Shown here: positions 8,216-16,029 of the stretch, in pieces
How positions within the stretch are numbered: position 1 is the first letter of the stretch
How the letters are laid out: each line of letters opens with the position of its first letter
Origin: a bacterium
GTDB taxonomy: Bacteria > Cyanobacteriota > Vampirovibrionia > Gastranaerophilales > Gastranaerophilaceae
Assembly (NCBI GenBank): GCA_004558955.1
Contig: SFZC01000015.1
Coordinates: 1-23,386 of the forward strand
Direction of reading: 5' to 3'
Length of the DNA: 23,386 bases
Notes under the pieces: model-generated
Seen by the model: only the letters and a program-made list of their open reading frames with translations
What the model was told of the DNA's origin: nothing
Database searches by the model: none
Position numbers and translations under genes: made by a program

Positions 8216-10201
8216 ATGAATAGCTTTTTTATCGGATTACTTACCCTATTGATAAGCGGATTTGTTGCCGGAATTTTTAGCAAAAAATTCAAAACGGTTG
8301 TATTAACTTTATTGGTTGCAATCGGATCTGTATTGGCTGCAATTCCTGCTTGCAAAGTGCTTTTTGGGGGTGAAAGTTTAGTTAAAAACTTGGCATTCAA
8401 TGAATTTTTCGGTAATGTATCGTTCGTTATCGACCCGTTGAGTGCATTTTTTATTCTTGTGATTTCAGTGATGAGTTTACTCGGTGTAATTTATTCTAAC
8501 GGATATTTGAAACCGTATCTTGAGTCAAAAAATATGAATTCACACTTGGTGTTTTTACCAATGTTAATCGCATCAATGCTTGCAGTTGTTACTTGTCAAA
8601 ACGCATTGATGTTTTTAGTATGTTGGGAAATAATGTCGTTGAGTTCCTTCTTCCTCGTTATTTTTGAAAGTACTAAAAAAGAAGTTTTAAAAGCGGGCAT
8701 TAAATACTTAGTATTTATGCACGTTTCTGTTTTATTTATAATAGTTGCTTTTGCAGTTATGGCGATTAAGGCAGGAAGTTTTGAATTTGACGCTTTCAAA
8801 ATTGTTTTACAAAATCATACTTCTTTTGCAAATTTGGTATTTATTTTATCATTTATCGGTTTTGGAACAAAAGCAGGTTTTGTACCGTTCCACAACTGGT
8901 TGCCTGATGCTCACCCTGCCGCACCTTCTCATGTCAGTGGCATTATGTCAGGTGTGATGATTAAAACAGGTATTTACGGAATTGTCAGAATGATATCTTT
9001 GATTGGCATTCCTTCAAAAGGAATTGCTTGTTTGGTATTATTAATTTCTGTAATTTCGGCATTGTATGGTGTTTTGTATGCCATAACTCAACACGATTTG
9101 AAAAGATTGCTTGCTTACCACAGTATCGAAAATATTGGTATTATCGGTATTGGTTTGGGTGTTGGAATGTTCGGACTTGCTTGCAACAATACGCTTGTTG
9201 CAATTCTCGGTTTTTCGGGTGCGGTTTTACACGTTCTTAACCACTCAATCTTCAAAGAATTGTTATTCTTGGCGGCAGGTAATGTTTATATAAAAACTCA
9301 TACAAGAAACATTGAAATTTTGGGTAGCTTAATCAAAGCCATGCCTGTTACTGCGATGTTATTCCTTGTAGGTTCCGTTGCAATTTGCGGCTTGCCGCCA
9401 TTCAACGGTTTTGTCAGTGAATTTTTAATATACTTCGGTATGTTCAGCGGATTAACCGTTCATAACTTTATGTTAATGCTTGTTATGTTTTTTGCAATTT
9501 CAGGTTTGGCATTAGTTGGTACAATGGCAATTCTATGTTTTACAAAGGCTTTCAGCATTATCTTTTTGGGTATGCCACGCAGTGAAAATGCTCAACATGT
9601 TGACTCTGATTGTGAAAAATCAATGTTAATTCCGATGGGTATTTTGGCGGTATTTACTTTGTTAATCGGTATTTACCCTCAATATGTGTTCTACTTTATA
9701 AAACACATTGTGGTGAGCTTCTTGCCGACAACTTTCAATTTCTGCCAAGTTTGTATGATGCCTTTGTGTATGATGCAAACAATCGCATTATGTATGGCAG
9801 GATTTGTTGCATTTGTTGCGATAATGATTTTGATAAAATATTATCTTACAAAAGGCAAAATTGTATTGCATGAAACTTGGGGTTGCGGTTACAACAGAGC
9901 AAACAACCACATGCAATATACCGCATCTTCTTATGCAAGTCCGTTTTTATCAATGTTAAGACCATTGTTCAAGAAGGTATTTGACGTTGAAAAACCTAAA
10001 AAATTGTTCCCGTCTGCGGCACATTTTAGCTTGCATATTGAGGATATCGAAGAAGCATATGTACTTAATCCTTTGTTGAAACTTGATGAATGGTTCTTGA
10101 CCAAATTCGAGGCTTTGCAAAGTGGAAATATTCAATCATATTTGAAATACGGATTGATATTTTTATTGGTAGTAATTATAGCTAGTTTGTTTATAGGATA
10201 G
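8216..10201 (+). CDS. hyfB: Antiporter-like membrane subunit, HyfB/HycC type
   Basis: This 661-residue NuoL/M/N-family polytopic protein (about 14-16 membrane helices) is close in length to E. coli HyfB. It carries the proton-channel landmarks: CWEIMSLSSF with Glu138, GFGTKAGFVPFHNWLPDAHP with Lys219, GVMIKTG with Lys250, and KRLLAYHSIENIG. The post-helix segment with TWGCGY...MQYTASS and a last C-terminal helix (about 640-660) is characteristic of the HyfB/HycC subgroup. It should couple redox chemistry in the peripheral arm to ion translocation. It is the first gene of the operon and hyfC follows 7 bases later. AGGTGGAG fixes the start. Confidence 0.9.
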   Translation: MNSFFIGLLTLLISGFVAGIFSKKFKTVVLTLLVAIGSVLAAIPACKVLFGGESLVKNLAFNEFFGNVSFVIDPLSAFFILVISVMSLLGVIYSNGYLKPYLESKNMNSHLVFLPMLIASMLAVVTCQNALMFLVCWEIMSLSSFFLVIFESTKKEVLKAGIKYLVFMHVSVLFIIVAFAVMAIKAGSFEFDAFKIVLQNHTSFANLVFILSFIGFGTKAGFVPFHNWLPDAHPAAPSHVSGIMSGVMIKTGIYGIVRMISLIGIPSKGIACLVLLISVISALYGVLYAITQHDLKRLLAYHSIENIGIIGIGLGVGMFGLACNNTLVAILGFSGAVLHVLNHSIFKELLFLAAGNVYIKTHTRNIEILGSLIKAMPVTAMLFLVGSVAICGLPPFNGFVSEFLIYFGMFSGLTVHNFMLMLVMFFAISGLALVGTMAILCFTKAFSIIFLGMPRSENAQHVDSDCEKSMLIPMGILAVFTLLIGIYPQYVFYFIKHIVVSFLPTTFNFCQVCMMPLCMMQTIALCMAGFVAFVAIMILIKYYLTKGKIVLHETWGCGYNRANNHMQYTASSYASPFLSMLRPLFKKVFDVEKPKKLFPSAAHFSLHIEDIEEAYVLNPLLKLDEWFLTKFEALQSGNIQSYLKYGLIFLLVVIIASLFIG

Positions 10202-10208
10202 ATTAAAG

Positions 10209-11126
10209 ATGATAATGAATGTAATTAATTTAATAATTCTTTTAATAGTCCCATTCTTGATGATGGGATTGATTAAAAAGACAAAAGCATTTTGGGCAGG
10301 GAAAAAAGGACCTTCCATTATTCAGCCTTTACATGATTTTGTCAGATTGATAAAGAAAGATTTTGTAATAAGCAAAACTACATCGGCGGTATTCAAATTG
10401 GCTCCTGTATTTGCGATTTCTACCGTGTTGTTTGCGGCACTTTTTGTACCGTTGGCATCAGGTAAGGCAATAATAAATATTCCTGTCGGCTTGGTTGTAT
10501 TTTCTTACATTTTAGGCTTAGGAAAATTTATGTCATTGGTTTCTGCAATGGATACGGGCAGCAGTTTTGAGGGTATGGGTGCTTCAAGAGAAGCGTGTTT
10601 CACTTCTATTGTTGAACCTGCGTTTTTCTTGTTAATCGCTTCTGTTATGGCTTTGACCGGAAATTATACCTTTGACAGTTTGACTAAGATTATTTCAAAT
10701 GCGGGCGGATATGGAGTTTTAATTACCGTATTTGCAGTATTTGTTTTGTTTATTATGATGTTGATAGAAGGTTCAAGAGTTCCTGTTGATGACCCTGCAA
10801 CTCACTTGGAATTGACAATGATTCACGAGGTTATGATTTTGGATAACTCAGGTAGTGATTTGGCAATTTACTCTTGGGCAAACGGAATTAAGATGCTTCT
10901 AATCACTTCGTTGATTGCTTGTATGGTAATTCCTCATAATTTACCAACTTTGTTGCATGTGTTATGCTACTTGGTTGTTGCAGGTATAATTTCTGTGGCA
11001 ATCGGAACTATAGAATCAGGAATGGCAAGAATTAGAATGTCGCATGTGTTTGAATTTATTTTTGTAATGAGTTCTTTGTCACTTGTTGTTCTATCACTTG
11101 TTATGGCTAGAGCGTTTGGAGGTTAG
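10209..11126 (+). CDS. hyfC: NuoH-like membrane anchor subunit, HyfC/HycD type
   Basis: This 305-residue protein has about eight membrane helices. The early loop KKGPSIIQPLHDFVRLIKKD and the conserved EGSRVPVDDPATHLELTMIHE (a 21-residue stretch at about 190-211, ending in the paired acidic residues) are hallmarks of HyfC/HycD and resemble NuoH loops that contact the peripheral arm. In the family this subunit links the small-subunit iron-sulfur centre to the proton-pumping arm. The start may be 10209 or the ATG at 10215; AGGA overlapping the hyfB stop favours 10209. It is cotranscribed with its neighbours (7 bases after hyfB, 6 before hyfE). Confidence 0.9.
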   Translation: MIMNVINLIILLIVPFLMMGLIKKTKAFWAGKKGPSIIQPLHDFVRLIKKDFVISKTTSAVFKLAPVFAISTVLFAALFVPLASGKAIINIPVGLVVFSYILGLGKFMSLVSAMDTGSSFEGMGASREACFTSIVEPAFFLLIASVMALTGNYTFDSLTKIISNAGGYGVLITVFAVFVLFIMMLIEGSRVPVDDPATHLELTMIHEVMILDNSGSDLAIYSWANGIKMLLITSLIACMVIPHNLPTLLHVLCYLVVAGIISVAIGTIESGMARIRMSHVFEFIFVMSSLSLVVLSLVMARAFGG

Positions 11127-11132
11127 TTAAAA

Positions 11133-11783
11133 ATGGCAACCGGATTTATAATTTTATTTGGATTAACAATGTTATATTTGGCGGCAACAAGCAGAATTAT
11201 TGCACACATCAGATTGCTTATTGTGCAAGGCGTGCTTTTGTTCTTGATTTGTTGTTGCGGTATGGAACATAATAATTGGTTGAACTTTGCATTTCTTACC
11301 ATTGAAACTTTAGTGGTTAAATCTATCGTTATTCCGTGGTTTTTATACAAGGTTTTGAAACAAACTCATTCAAACCGTGATGTTGCGGCAAACATTCCGC
11401 ATTTTTACTGTTTGTTTATTGCCAGCGTAATCTTGCTTGCAGGATTTTTGGTATCAAGTTATTTTGTTTCTTCTGTAAAAATGATTGCTCCGATTTACTT
11501 TGGAGTGTCTGCGGCTACAATTATTATCAGTTTGTGGCTGATTACCATTAAACACAAAATTATTTCTAACGTAATCGAATTTATTACGATGGAAAACGGT
11601 ATATTCCTTTTATCTTTGTCAGTTGCAAAAGAAATGCCTATGTTGGTTAATATGGGTGTTTTGCTTGATGTGTTTATCGCAGTTTACATATTGGGCTTGT
11701 TTGTAAATGAAATCAATAAAGAATTTAAGGATTTGGAAGTTTCTAATTTATCAGATTTAAAGGACTATGAATACAATGATTAA
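11133..11783 (+). CDS. hyfE: NuoK-like membrane subunit, HyfE type
   Basis: This protein has 216 residues, the same length as E. coli HyfE as I recall it, and about six or seven membrane helices. The central segment VIEFITMENGIFLLSLSVAK contains the Glu typical of NuoK-like helices (EFxxxENG). The polar C-terminal tail is acidic. It belongs to the membrane arm, between the NuoH-like and the terminal antiporter-like subunits. GGAGG lies about 11 bases before the ATG. The 3' end overlaps the next gene by 8 bases at ATGATTAA, which suggests translational coupling. Confidence 0.85.
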   Translation: MATGFIILFGLTMLYLAATSRIIAHIRLLIVQGVLLFLICCCGMEHNNWLNFAFLTIETLVVKSIVIPWFLYKVLKQTHSNRDVAANIPHFYCLFIASVILLAGFLVSSYFVSSVKMIAPIYFGVSAATIIISLWLITIKHKIISNVIEFITMENGIFLLSLSVAKEMPMLVNMGVLLDVFIAVYILGLFVNEINKEFKDLEVSNLSDLKDYEYND

Positions 11784-13206
11784 TACGATTTTAATTTTTC
11801 CGATAATAGCGTGCATATTAGTATTGCTAATCAAAAACAGAACATTTGACACTTTTATGGTGAATGCGTATGCGATTGTCCACTTTGTAATCAGCGTAAT
11901 GTTAGTTGCGGGCAAAGGTTCAGGCTTGAGCGTTCCGTATTTCACGGTTGATCATACTAACGGAATTTTCTTGTTGGTGTTGTCATTAATATATTTAATG
12001 GTTGCAATTTATAATACGGGTTACGTCAAAAATATTGAGACTCCCGACAGAAGAATCAGCCATTATTCATTTATGATTTTAATATTTGTCTTGTCTATGA
12101 CGGGAACAATTTTAAGCACTGACTTGGGTGTTTCTTGGGTATTGGTGGAAGCAACCACTTTGTCAAGTGCTTATTTAATTTATTTCAACAAAACAAAACA
12201 TTCAATCGAAGCCGCTTGGAAATATGTATTTATTTGTTCAATCGGTATTGCTTTGGCATTTGTCGGAATTATTTTATTAAATGTTTCATCAGGTGTGGTT
12301 AACTCTTTGAATTATGCTCAGTTGTACGAACACGCTGCGGCATTTGATGTTCCGTTCTTGAAATTGGCATTTATTTTCATGTTGTTTGGTTTTGGTGCAA
12401 AAATGGGCTTGGCTCCTGTTCATTTCTGGTTGCCTGATGCTCACTCTGAAGCTCCTTCTCCGATTTCGGCTTTGTTGTCGGCAACTTTGTTAAACTCGGC
12501 TTTTTTGGTAATTGTTAGAGTTTTCAAAATTATGGAATTGGCAAATTGCACAAATTATGCAAGATTAATGCTTATGTTAATGGGCTTTCTTTCATTGTTT
12601 GTTGCTGCGGTTTTTGTTTATCATATTAAAAACTATAAAAGAATGCTTGCATATTCATCTATTGAAAATATGGGTATTCTTGCAATCGGTATGGCATTGG
12701 GCGGAGTTGCTTTCTATGCGGTTGTTTTGCATTTAATCGGACATTCGCTTGCGAAAGCATCGTTTTTCCTAACTTCGGGTAACGTTTTGGAGTTGTTTGA
12801 TTCTAAGAGAATTAAATCAGTAAACGGCTTGATTAGTGCTGACGGCAAAACAGGTTGGTTGTGGGTTGCATCATTTTTGGCAATCTGTGCTTTCCCGACT
12901 TCTTTGTTGTTTATCAGTGAATTTATCATGATTAAATCAATGATTGTAGGAAAACATTATGTAATGTGCGTTCTGTTTGTCTTGTTGTTGACAATTATTC
13001 TATTCGGTATCGGTAGAGTCGTTATCAAAATGGCATTTGGCGAATTGAGCGAGGATAAGGCAAAACTTTTGGAAGCAGGAAAACAAAAAATCTCTGCATT
13101 TATGTATATTCCTCAAATTGTAATGCTTGTAATGGTATTCGTTTTGGGTATCTACATTCCAACTTGTTTGAACGAAATTATAAAATTAGCAGCGGGAGCG
13201 TTTTAA
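11776..13206 (+). CDS. hyfF: Antiporter-like membrane subunit, HyfF type
   Basis: This is the second NuoL/M/N-family protein of the operon, with 476 residues from the ATG at 11776. An in-frame ATG at 11767 would add three residues, but AAAGGA would then sit too close. Landmarks, numbered from 11776, are SWVLVEATTLSSA with Glu125, FGAKMGLAPVHFWLPDAHSEAPSP (a 24-residue stretch including Lys209) and KRMLAYSSIENMGILAIG. The second channel Lys present in HyfB (MIKTG) is replaced here by LLNSAF. My recollection is that HyfF proteins often lack it, so I do not read it as decay. It should act as an ion-translocating subunit. Confidence 0.88.
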   Translation: MINTILIFPIIACILVLLIKNRTFDTFMVNAYAIVHFVISVMLVAGKGSGLSVPYFTVDHTNGIFLLVLSLIYLMVAIYNTGYVKNIETPDRRISHYSFMILIFVLSMTGTILSTDLGVSWVLVEATTLSSAYLIYFNKTKHSIEAAWKYVFICSIGIALAFVGIILLNVSSGVVNSLNYAQLYEHAAAFDVPFLKLAFIFMLFGFGAKMGLAPVHFWLPDAHSEAPSPISALLSATLLNSAFLVIVRVFKIMELANCTNYARLMLMLMGFLSLFVAAVFVYHIKNYKRMLAYSSIENMGILAIGMALGGVAFYAVVLHLIGHSLAKASFFLTSGNVLELFDSKRIKSVNGLISADGKTGWLWVASFLAICAFPTSLLFISEFIMIKSMIVGKHYVMCVLFVLLLTIILFGIGRVVIKMAFGELSEDKAKLLEAGKQKISAFMYIPQIVMLVMVFVLGIYIPTCLNEIIKLAAGAF

Positions 13207-13221
13207 GATAAGGACAAAATT

Positions 13222-14691
13222 ATGGCAAAATGGATAACAGTAAAAAATAATACAAAAATAAATTTATCGGAAATCCCCGGAATGGGAATTGATGAATTAA
13301 GACAAGAAATCATCAAACTTGGCAAAAGACCGATTGCGTTTTTCGGCAAGGATTGGGGTTTCGGGTGTGTAAGATTATTTGTTGCGTTGGCAGATGATGC
13401 TAATTCTCAAATTTATTTATCTTCTGCAATTTTCGGACAGAATGATAAATCTTACGAATCAATCACACAAGATGTTCCGTCATTCCACATTTTTGAACGT
13501 GAATTTTACGAACAATTCGGAATTGAACCGTTACATCACCCTTGGTTGAAACCTTTGAGAAAAAATCAGGATAAATATCCGTTCTTTGAAATGAAGGGTG
13601 AGGAAGTTCACCAAGTTGCGGTTGGACCTATTCACGCAGGAGTTATCGAACCGGGTCATTTCAGATTTATGTGTAACGGTGAAACGGTTTATCACTTAGA
13701 AATTATGTTGGGTTACCAACACCGTGGTGTTGAAGATTTGATGATGAAAAATCCGTCAAATCAGTTGGCTGAATCTATCAACGGTGACAGTGCGGTGGCT
13801 TATAATCTTGCATATTCTCAAGCAATGGAAGTTTTGAAGGATATTCAGGTTTCCAATAAGGCTCAATTAATCAGAAAAGTCGCTTTGGAAATGGAAAGAA
13901 TGGCTATTCAAATCGGTGATATGGGTGCTATTGCGGGTGATATCGCATACTTAATGGGTTCTGCGGTATTCGGTGCAACAAGAACTTTGGTCATTAATAC
14001 AATGCTTACGATGTGCGGAAGCCGTTTTGGTCGTGGATTTATCACTGTTGGCGGTGTAAATTACGACTTGTCTGAAGAAAAAATTGCTGCAGCCTTGAAA
14101 ACTTTTGATAAAGTTGAAAAAGATGTTGATAGAATGACAAAAACCATGTTGAAAAATTCTACGGTAATGTCAAGACTTGAAAAAACAGGTACCGTAAGCT
14201 TTGAAAAAGCTTCTTCAATCGGTTTAGTCGGTATGGCAGCAAGAGCGTCAGGTGTTGATATTGATACAAGATTTGACTTCCCTGACAAATGGATGAGTGA
14301 ACTTGATATCAAGCGTAAACCGTTCAAGGCTATGGGGGACGTTAACTCAAGATTTAAGTTGAGATATAAAGAAGTTAAACAATCTTTGGCAATGGTTAGA
14401 AAGATTTTTGAAAAATTGAAGGATTACAAAGACGAACCGATTATCGCTGACGGTGTTAATAACAGATTGGCGGCGGATACTATGGTAATTTCTTTGGCAG
14501 AAGGCTGGAGAGGTGAAATCGTACACATTGTGATGACTGATATCAATAGAAAAATCTCTCGTTACAAGATTAAAGACCCGTCATTTAATAACTGGTACGG
14601 CTTGGCTTTAGCGGTTAGAAACAACGGAGTTTCAGACTTCCCGCTATGTAACAAGAGCTTCAATTTATCATATTCAGGTAATGATTTATAA
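13222..14691 (+). CDS. hyfG: NuoCD-fused large subunit lacking NiFe ligands (Ehr-like)
   Basis: This protein has 489 residues. Residues about 1-115 are a NuoC/30-kDa-type domain (IFEREFYEQFGI, HHPWLKPLRK). The rest is a NuoD/hydrogenase large-subunit fold (GPIHAGVIEPGHFRF, MLGYQHRGVEDLM, and KDPSFNNW near the C-terminus). It is fused as in HycE/HyfG. The N-terminal NiFe motif CGxC is replaced by NGDS (residues 187-190). The C-terminal DPCxxC region reads NLSYSG within FPLCNKSFNLSYSGNDL, and the protein stops there, with no cleavable tail. The only cysteines are isolated. It cannot bind a standard NiFe centre, so it probably transfers electrons to an unknown acceptor, like Ehr complexes. The homology is clear; the substrate is unknown. 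Confidence 0.9.
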   Translation: MAKWITVKNNTKINLSEIPGMGIDELRQEIIKLGKRPIAFFGKDWGFGCVRLFVALADDANSQIYLSSAIFGQNDKSYESITQDVPSFHIFEREFYEQFGIEPLHHPWLKPLRKNQDKYPFFEMKGEEVHQVAVGPIHAGVIEPGHFRFMCNGETVYHLEIMLGYQHRGVEDLMMKNPSNQLAESINGDSAVAYNLAYSQAMEVLKDIQVSNKAQLIRKVALEMERMAIQIGDMGAIAGDIAYLMGSAVFGATRTLVINTMLTMCGSRFGRGFITVGGVNYDLSEEKIAAALKTFDKVEKDVDRMTKTMLKNSTVMSRLEKTGTVSFEKASSIGLVGMAARASGVDIDTRFDFPDKWMSELDIKRKPFKAMGDVNSRFKLRYKEVKQSLAMVRKIFEKLKDYKDEPIIADGVNNRLAADTMVISLAEGWRGEIVHIVMTDINRKISRYKIKDPSFNNWYGLALAVRNNGVSDFPLCNKSFNLSYSGNDL

Positions 14692-14703
14692 GGAATAATA
14701 ATA

Positions 14704-15453
14704 ATGTTAGATACTTTAAAAGCAAGAATTTATCAAGGAAAACAATTTATTAAAGATATAGAAAATGCACCGATGAGAGAACAATTCAGAGGTTTTCCCG
14801 TTTTACATCAGGGCGAAGACACAAGCGTATGTGAAGGTATTTGTCCGACAGGTGCGTTGAATTTGAACCCATTGTCTATTGACATGGGTAAATGTACTTT
14901 TTGTGGTGCGTGCGAAAGAGCATGCAGTGCAATTGAATTGACAAATAATTACAAATTGACATCGACAAGCCGTGAAAAACTTGTCGTTACTACAGAAACA
15001 ACTTATGACGACTATTTGAGAACAGCGATTGAAACAAAAGAAGAAATTATCAAAATGTTTGGTCACTCTTTGAAATTGCGTCAAGTTTCCGCAGGAGGTT
15101 GTAACGGTTGCGAAATGGAATTGAACGCTTGTAATAACGTTAATTTCGATATGAGCAGATTTGGTATAGATTTTGTGGCTTCTCCTCGTCATGCCGACGG
15201 TATCGTAATCACAGGACCTATTACAAAAAATATGGCTTATGCATTGGAAGATTGTTACAAATCGGTTCCTGCTCCAAAATTGGTAATTTTGTGCGGAGCG
15301 TGTGCAATTTCAGGTGGGATTTACCAAGACAGTACCGAAATCAATCGTGAATTTTTGGAAAAATATCCTGTTGATTTATATATTCCGGGTTGTCCTGTTC
15401 ACCCGTTGACCTTTATCAATGGCGTACTTTCTTATATCAGAGGAAGAAAGTAG
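14704..15453 (+). CDS. hyfI: Ferredoxin-NuoB fusion small subunit (HyfI/Ehr-like)
   Basis: The protein has 249 residues. The N-terminal half holds a ferredoxin-like module, CEGICPTGAL (Cys43, Cys47) and CTFCGACERAC (Cys64, 67, 70, 74), enough for one complete [4Fe-4S] cluster. The first CxxCxxC set of a two-cluster ferredoxin is missing. The C-terminal half is NuoB-like: GGCNGCEMEL (Cys133, Cys136), LCGACAISGG (Cys200) and IPGCPVHP (Cys230) supply the proximal cluster ligands. It probably passes electrons between a soluble donor and the large subunit. E. coli HycG/HyfI lack this N-terminal module and use separate ferredoxin subunits (HycB/HycF, HyfA/HyfH), so the fusion replaces them here. 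It is the last gene of the operon, 12 bases after hyfG. Confidence 0.88.
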   Translation: MLDTLKARIYQGKQFIKDIENAPMREQFRGFPVLHQGEDTSVCEGICPTGALNLNPLSIDMGKCTFCGACERACSAIELTNNYKLTSTSREKLVVTTETTYDDYLRTAIETKEEIIKMFGHSLKLRQVSAGGCNGCEMELNACNNVNFDMSRFGIDFVASPRHADGIVITGPITKNMAYALEDCYKSVPAPKLVILCGACAISGGIYQDSTEINREFLEKYPVDLYIPGCPVHPLTFINGVLSYIRGRK

Positions 15454-15498
15454 GATTTCTTAAATAAATCTGCTTAGGCAATATTTTACAAAGCATAG

Positions 15499-15527
15499 AA
15501 AAAACACCTCAATTTGAGGTGTTTTTT
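15499..15527. terminator. Bidirectional terminator after the Ehr/Hyf operon
   Basis: A 12-bp perfect stem (AAAAAACACCTC at 15499-15510 and its complement at 15516-15527) closes a 5-base AT loop. The stem's outer half gives six T's on either strand. It sits between the convergent hyfI and the small secreted-protein gene. Confidence 0.92.
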
Positions 15528-15556
15528 CATGCAAATTTAATTATGCAAAAGACTTA

Positions 15557-15916
15557 TTAAAAATAAGATCTTGTGCCTTTACCACCAGGATTCCACTGAG
15601 TGTTTGTCCTGCTGCCTTGTTTTGTTTCAATTCTAATACCGGTGTATTGTTTTCTGGTAACAGGCAAACCTTCTGCCGCAGCATTTTGCGGAATCATGTT
15701 AGGGTTTGTGTTATATTTTGCGGTATGAATTTGTTGTTCTTGTGCATTTTCAAGACCTACATTAACTTCAGAATTAACTGCTTGACTTACATGGCTGTAG
15801 GCTTGATTTTGAACAGGGGCATAATTCCCCAAAGGTTCCAAAATTAGCGGTTCCAAAGCGGAAGCAGATAGTGTTCCGAACGCTATTGCTATTAAAAGTA
15901 ATACTGATTTATTCAT
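15557..15916 (-). CDS. Small secreted protein of unknown function
   Basis: The protein has 119 residues. The N-terminus MNKSVLLLIAIAFGTLSASA is a clear signal peptide, with likely cleavage after ASA. The mature part (about 99 residues) starts with a short repeat (LEPLILEPL), is rich in Asn, Gln and Ala, contains no cysteine, and ends in a basic, Gly-rich tail (NPGGKGTRSYF). I recognise no domain. It is probably periplasmic or surface exposed. AGGAG lies 7 bases before the ATG and a TTGCTT-17-TATAAA promoter is upstream, so it is a genuine, separately expressed gene. It is divergent from lipA and convergent with hyfI. No link to either can be claimed. Confidence 0.75.
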   Translation of the reverse strand: MNKSVLLLIAIAFGTLSASALEPLILEPLGNYAPVQNQAYSHVSQAVNSEVNVGLENAQEQQIHTAKYNTNPNMIPQNAAAEGLPVTRKQYTGIRIETKQGSRTNTQWNPGGKGTRSYF

Positions 15917-15950
15917 TGTTTTACTCCTATATCTTTGCTTTTATAATATA

Positions 15951-15979
15951 TTTATATAATATTATATTATAAAAAGCAA
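15951..15979 (-). promoter_or_regulatory. Promoter of the small secreted-protein gene
   Basis: In minus-strand reading TTGCTT (15974-15979) and TATAAA (15951-15956) are separated by 17 bases. The region 15947-15975 is an almost pure AT tract with several overlapping TATAAT-like boxes, so the exact -10 is uncertain. Confidence 0.5.
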
Positions 15980-16029
15980 ACAAAAAAATTTTTGCTCACA
16001 TGTATATTAAACCCTGAAAGGATAAAAAA

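Noticed and set aside
14803..15192. Minus-strand open frame of 129 codons inside hyfI
   Set aside because: It lies fully within a gene with intact iron-sulfur motifs and is an antisense shadow rich in Thr, Phe and Cys.
8216..15453. Functional formate hydrogenlyase / NiFe hydrogenase
   Set aside because: The large subunit lacks all four NiFe-binding cysteines and the maturation tail, and no formate dehydrogenase or maturation gene is present.
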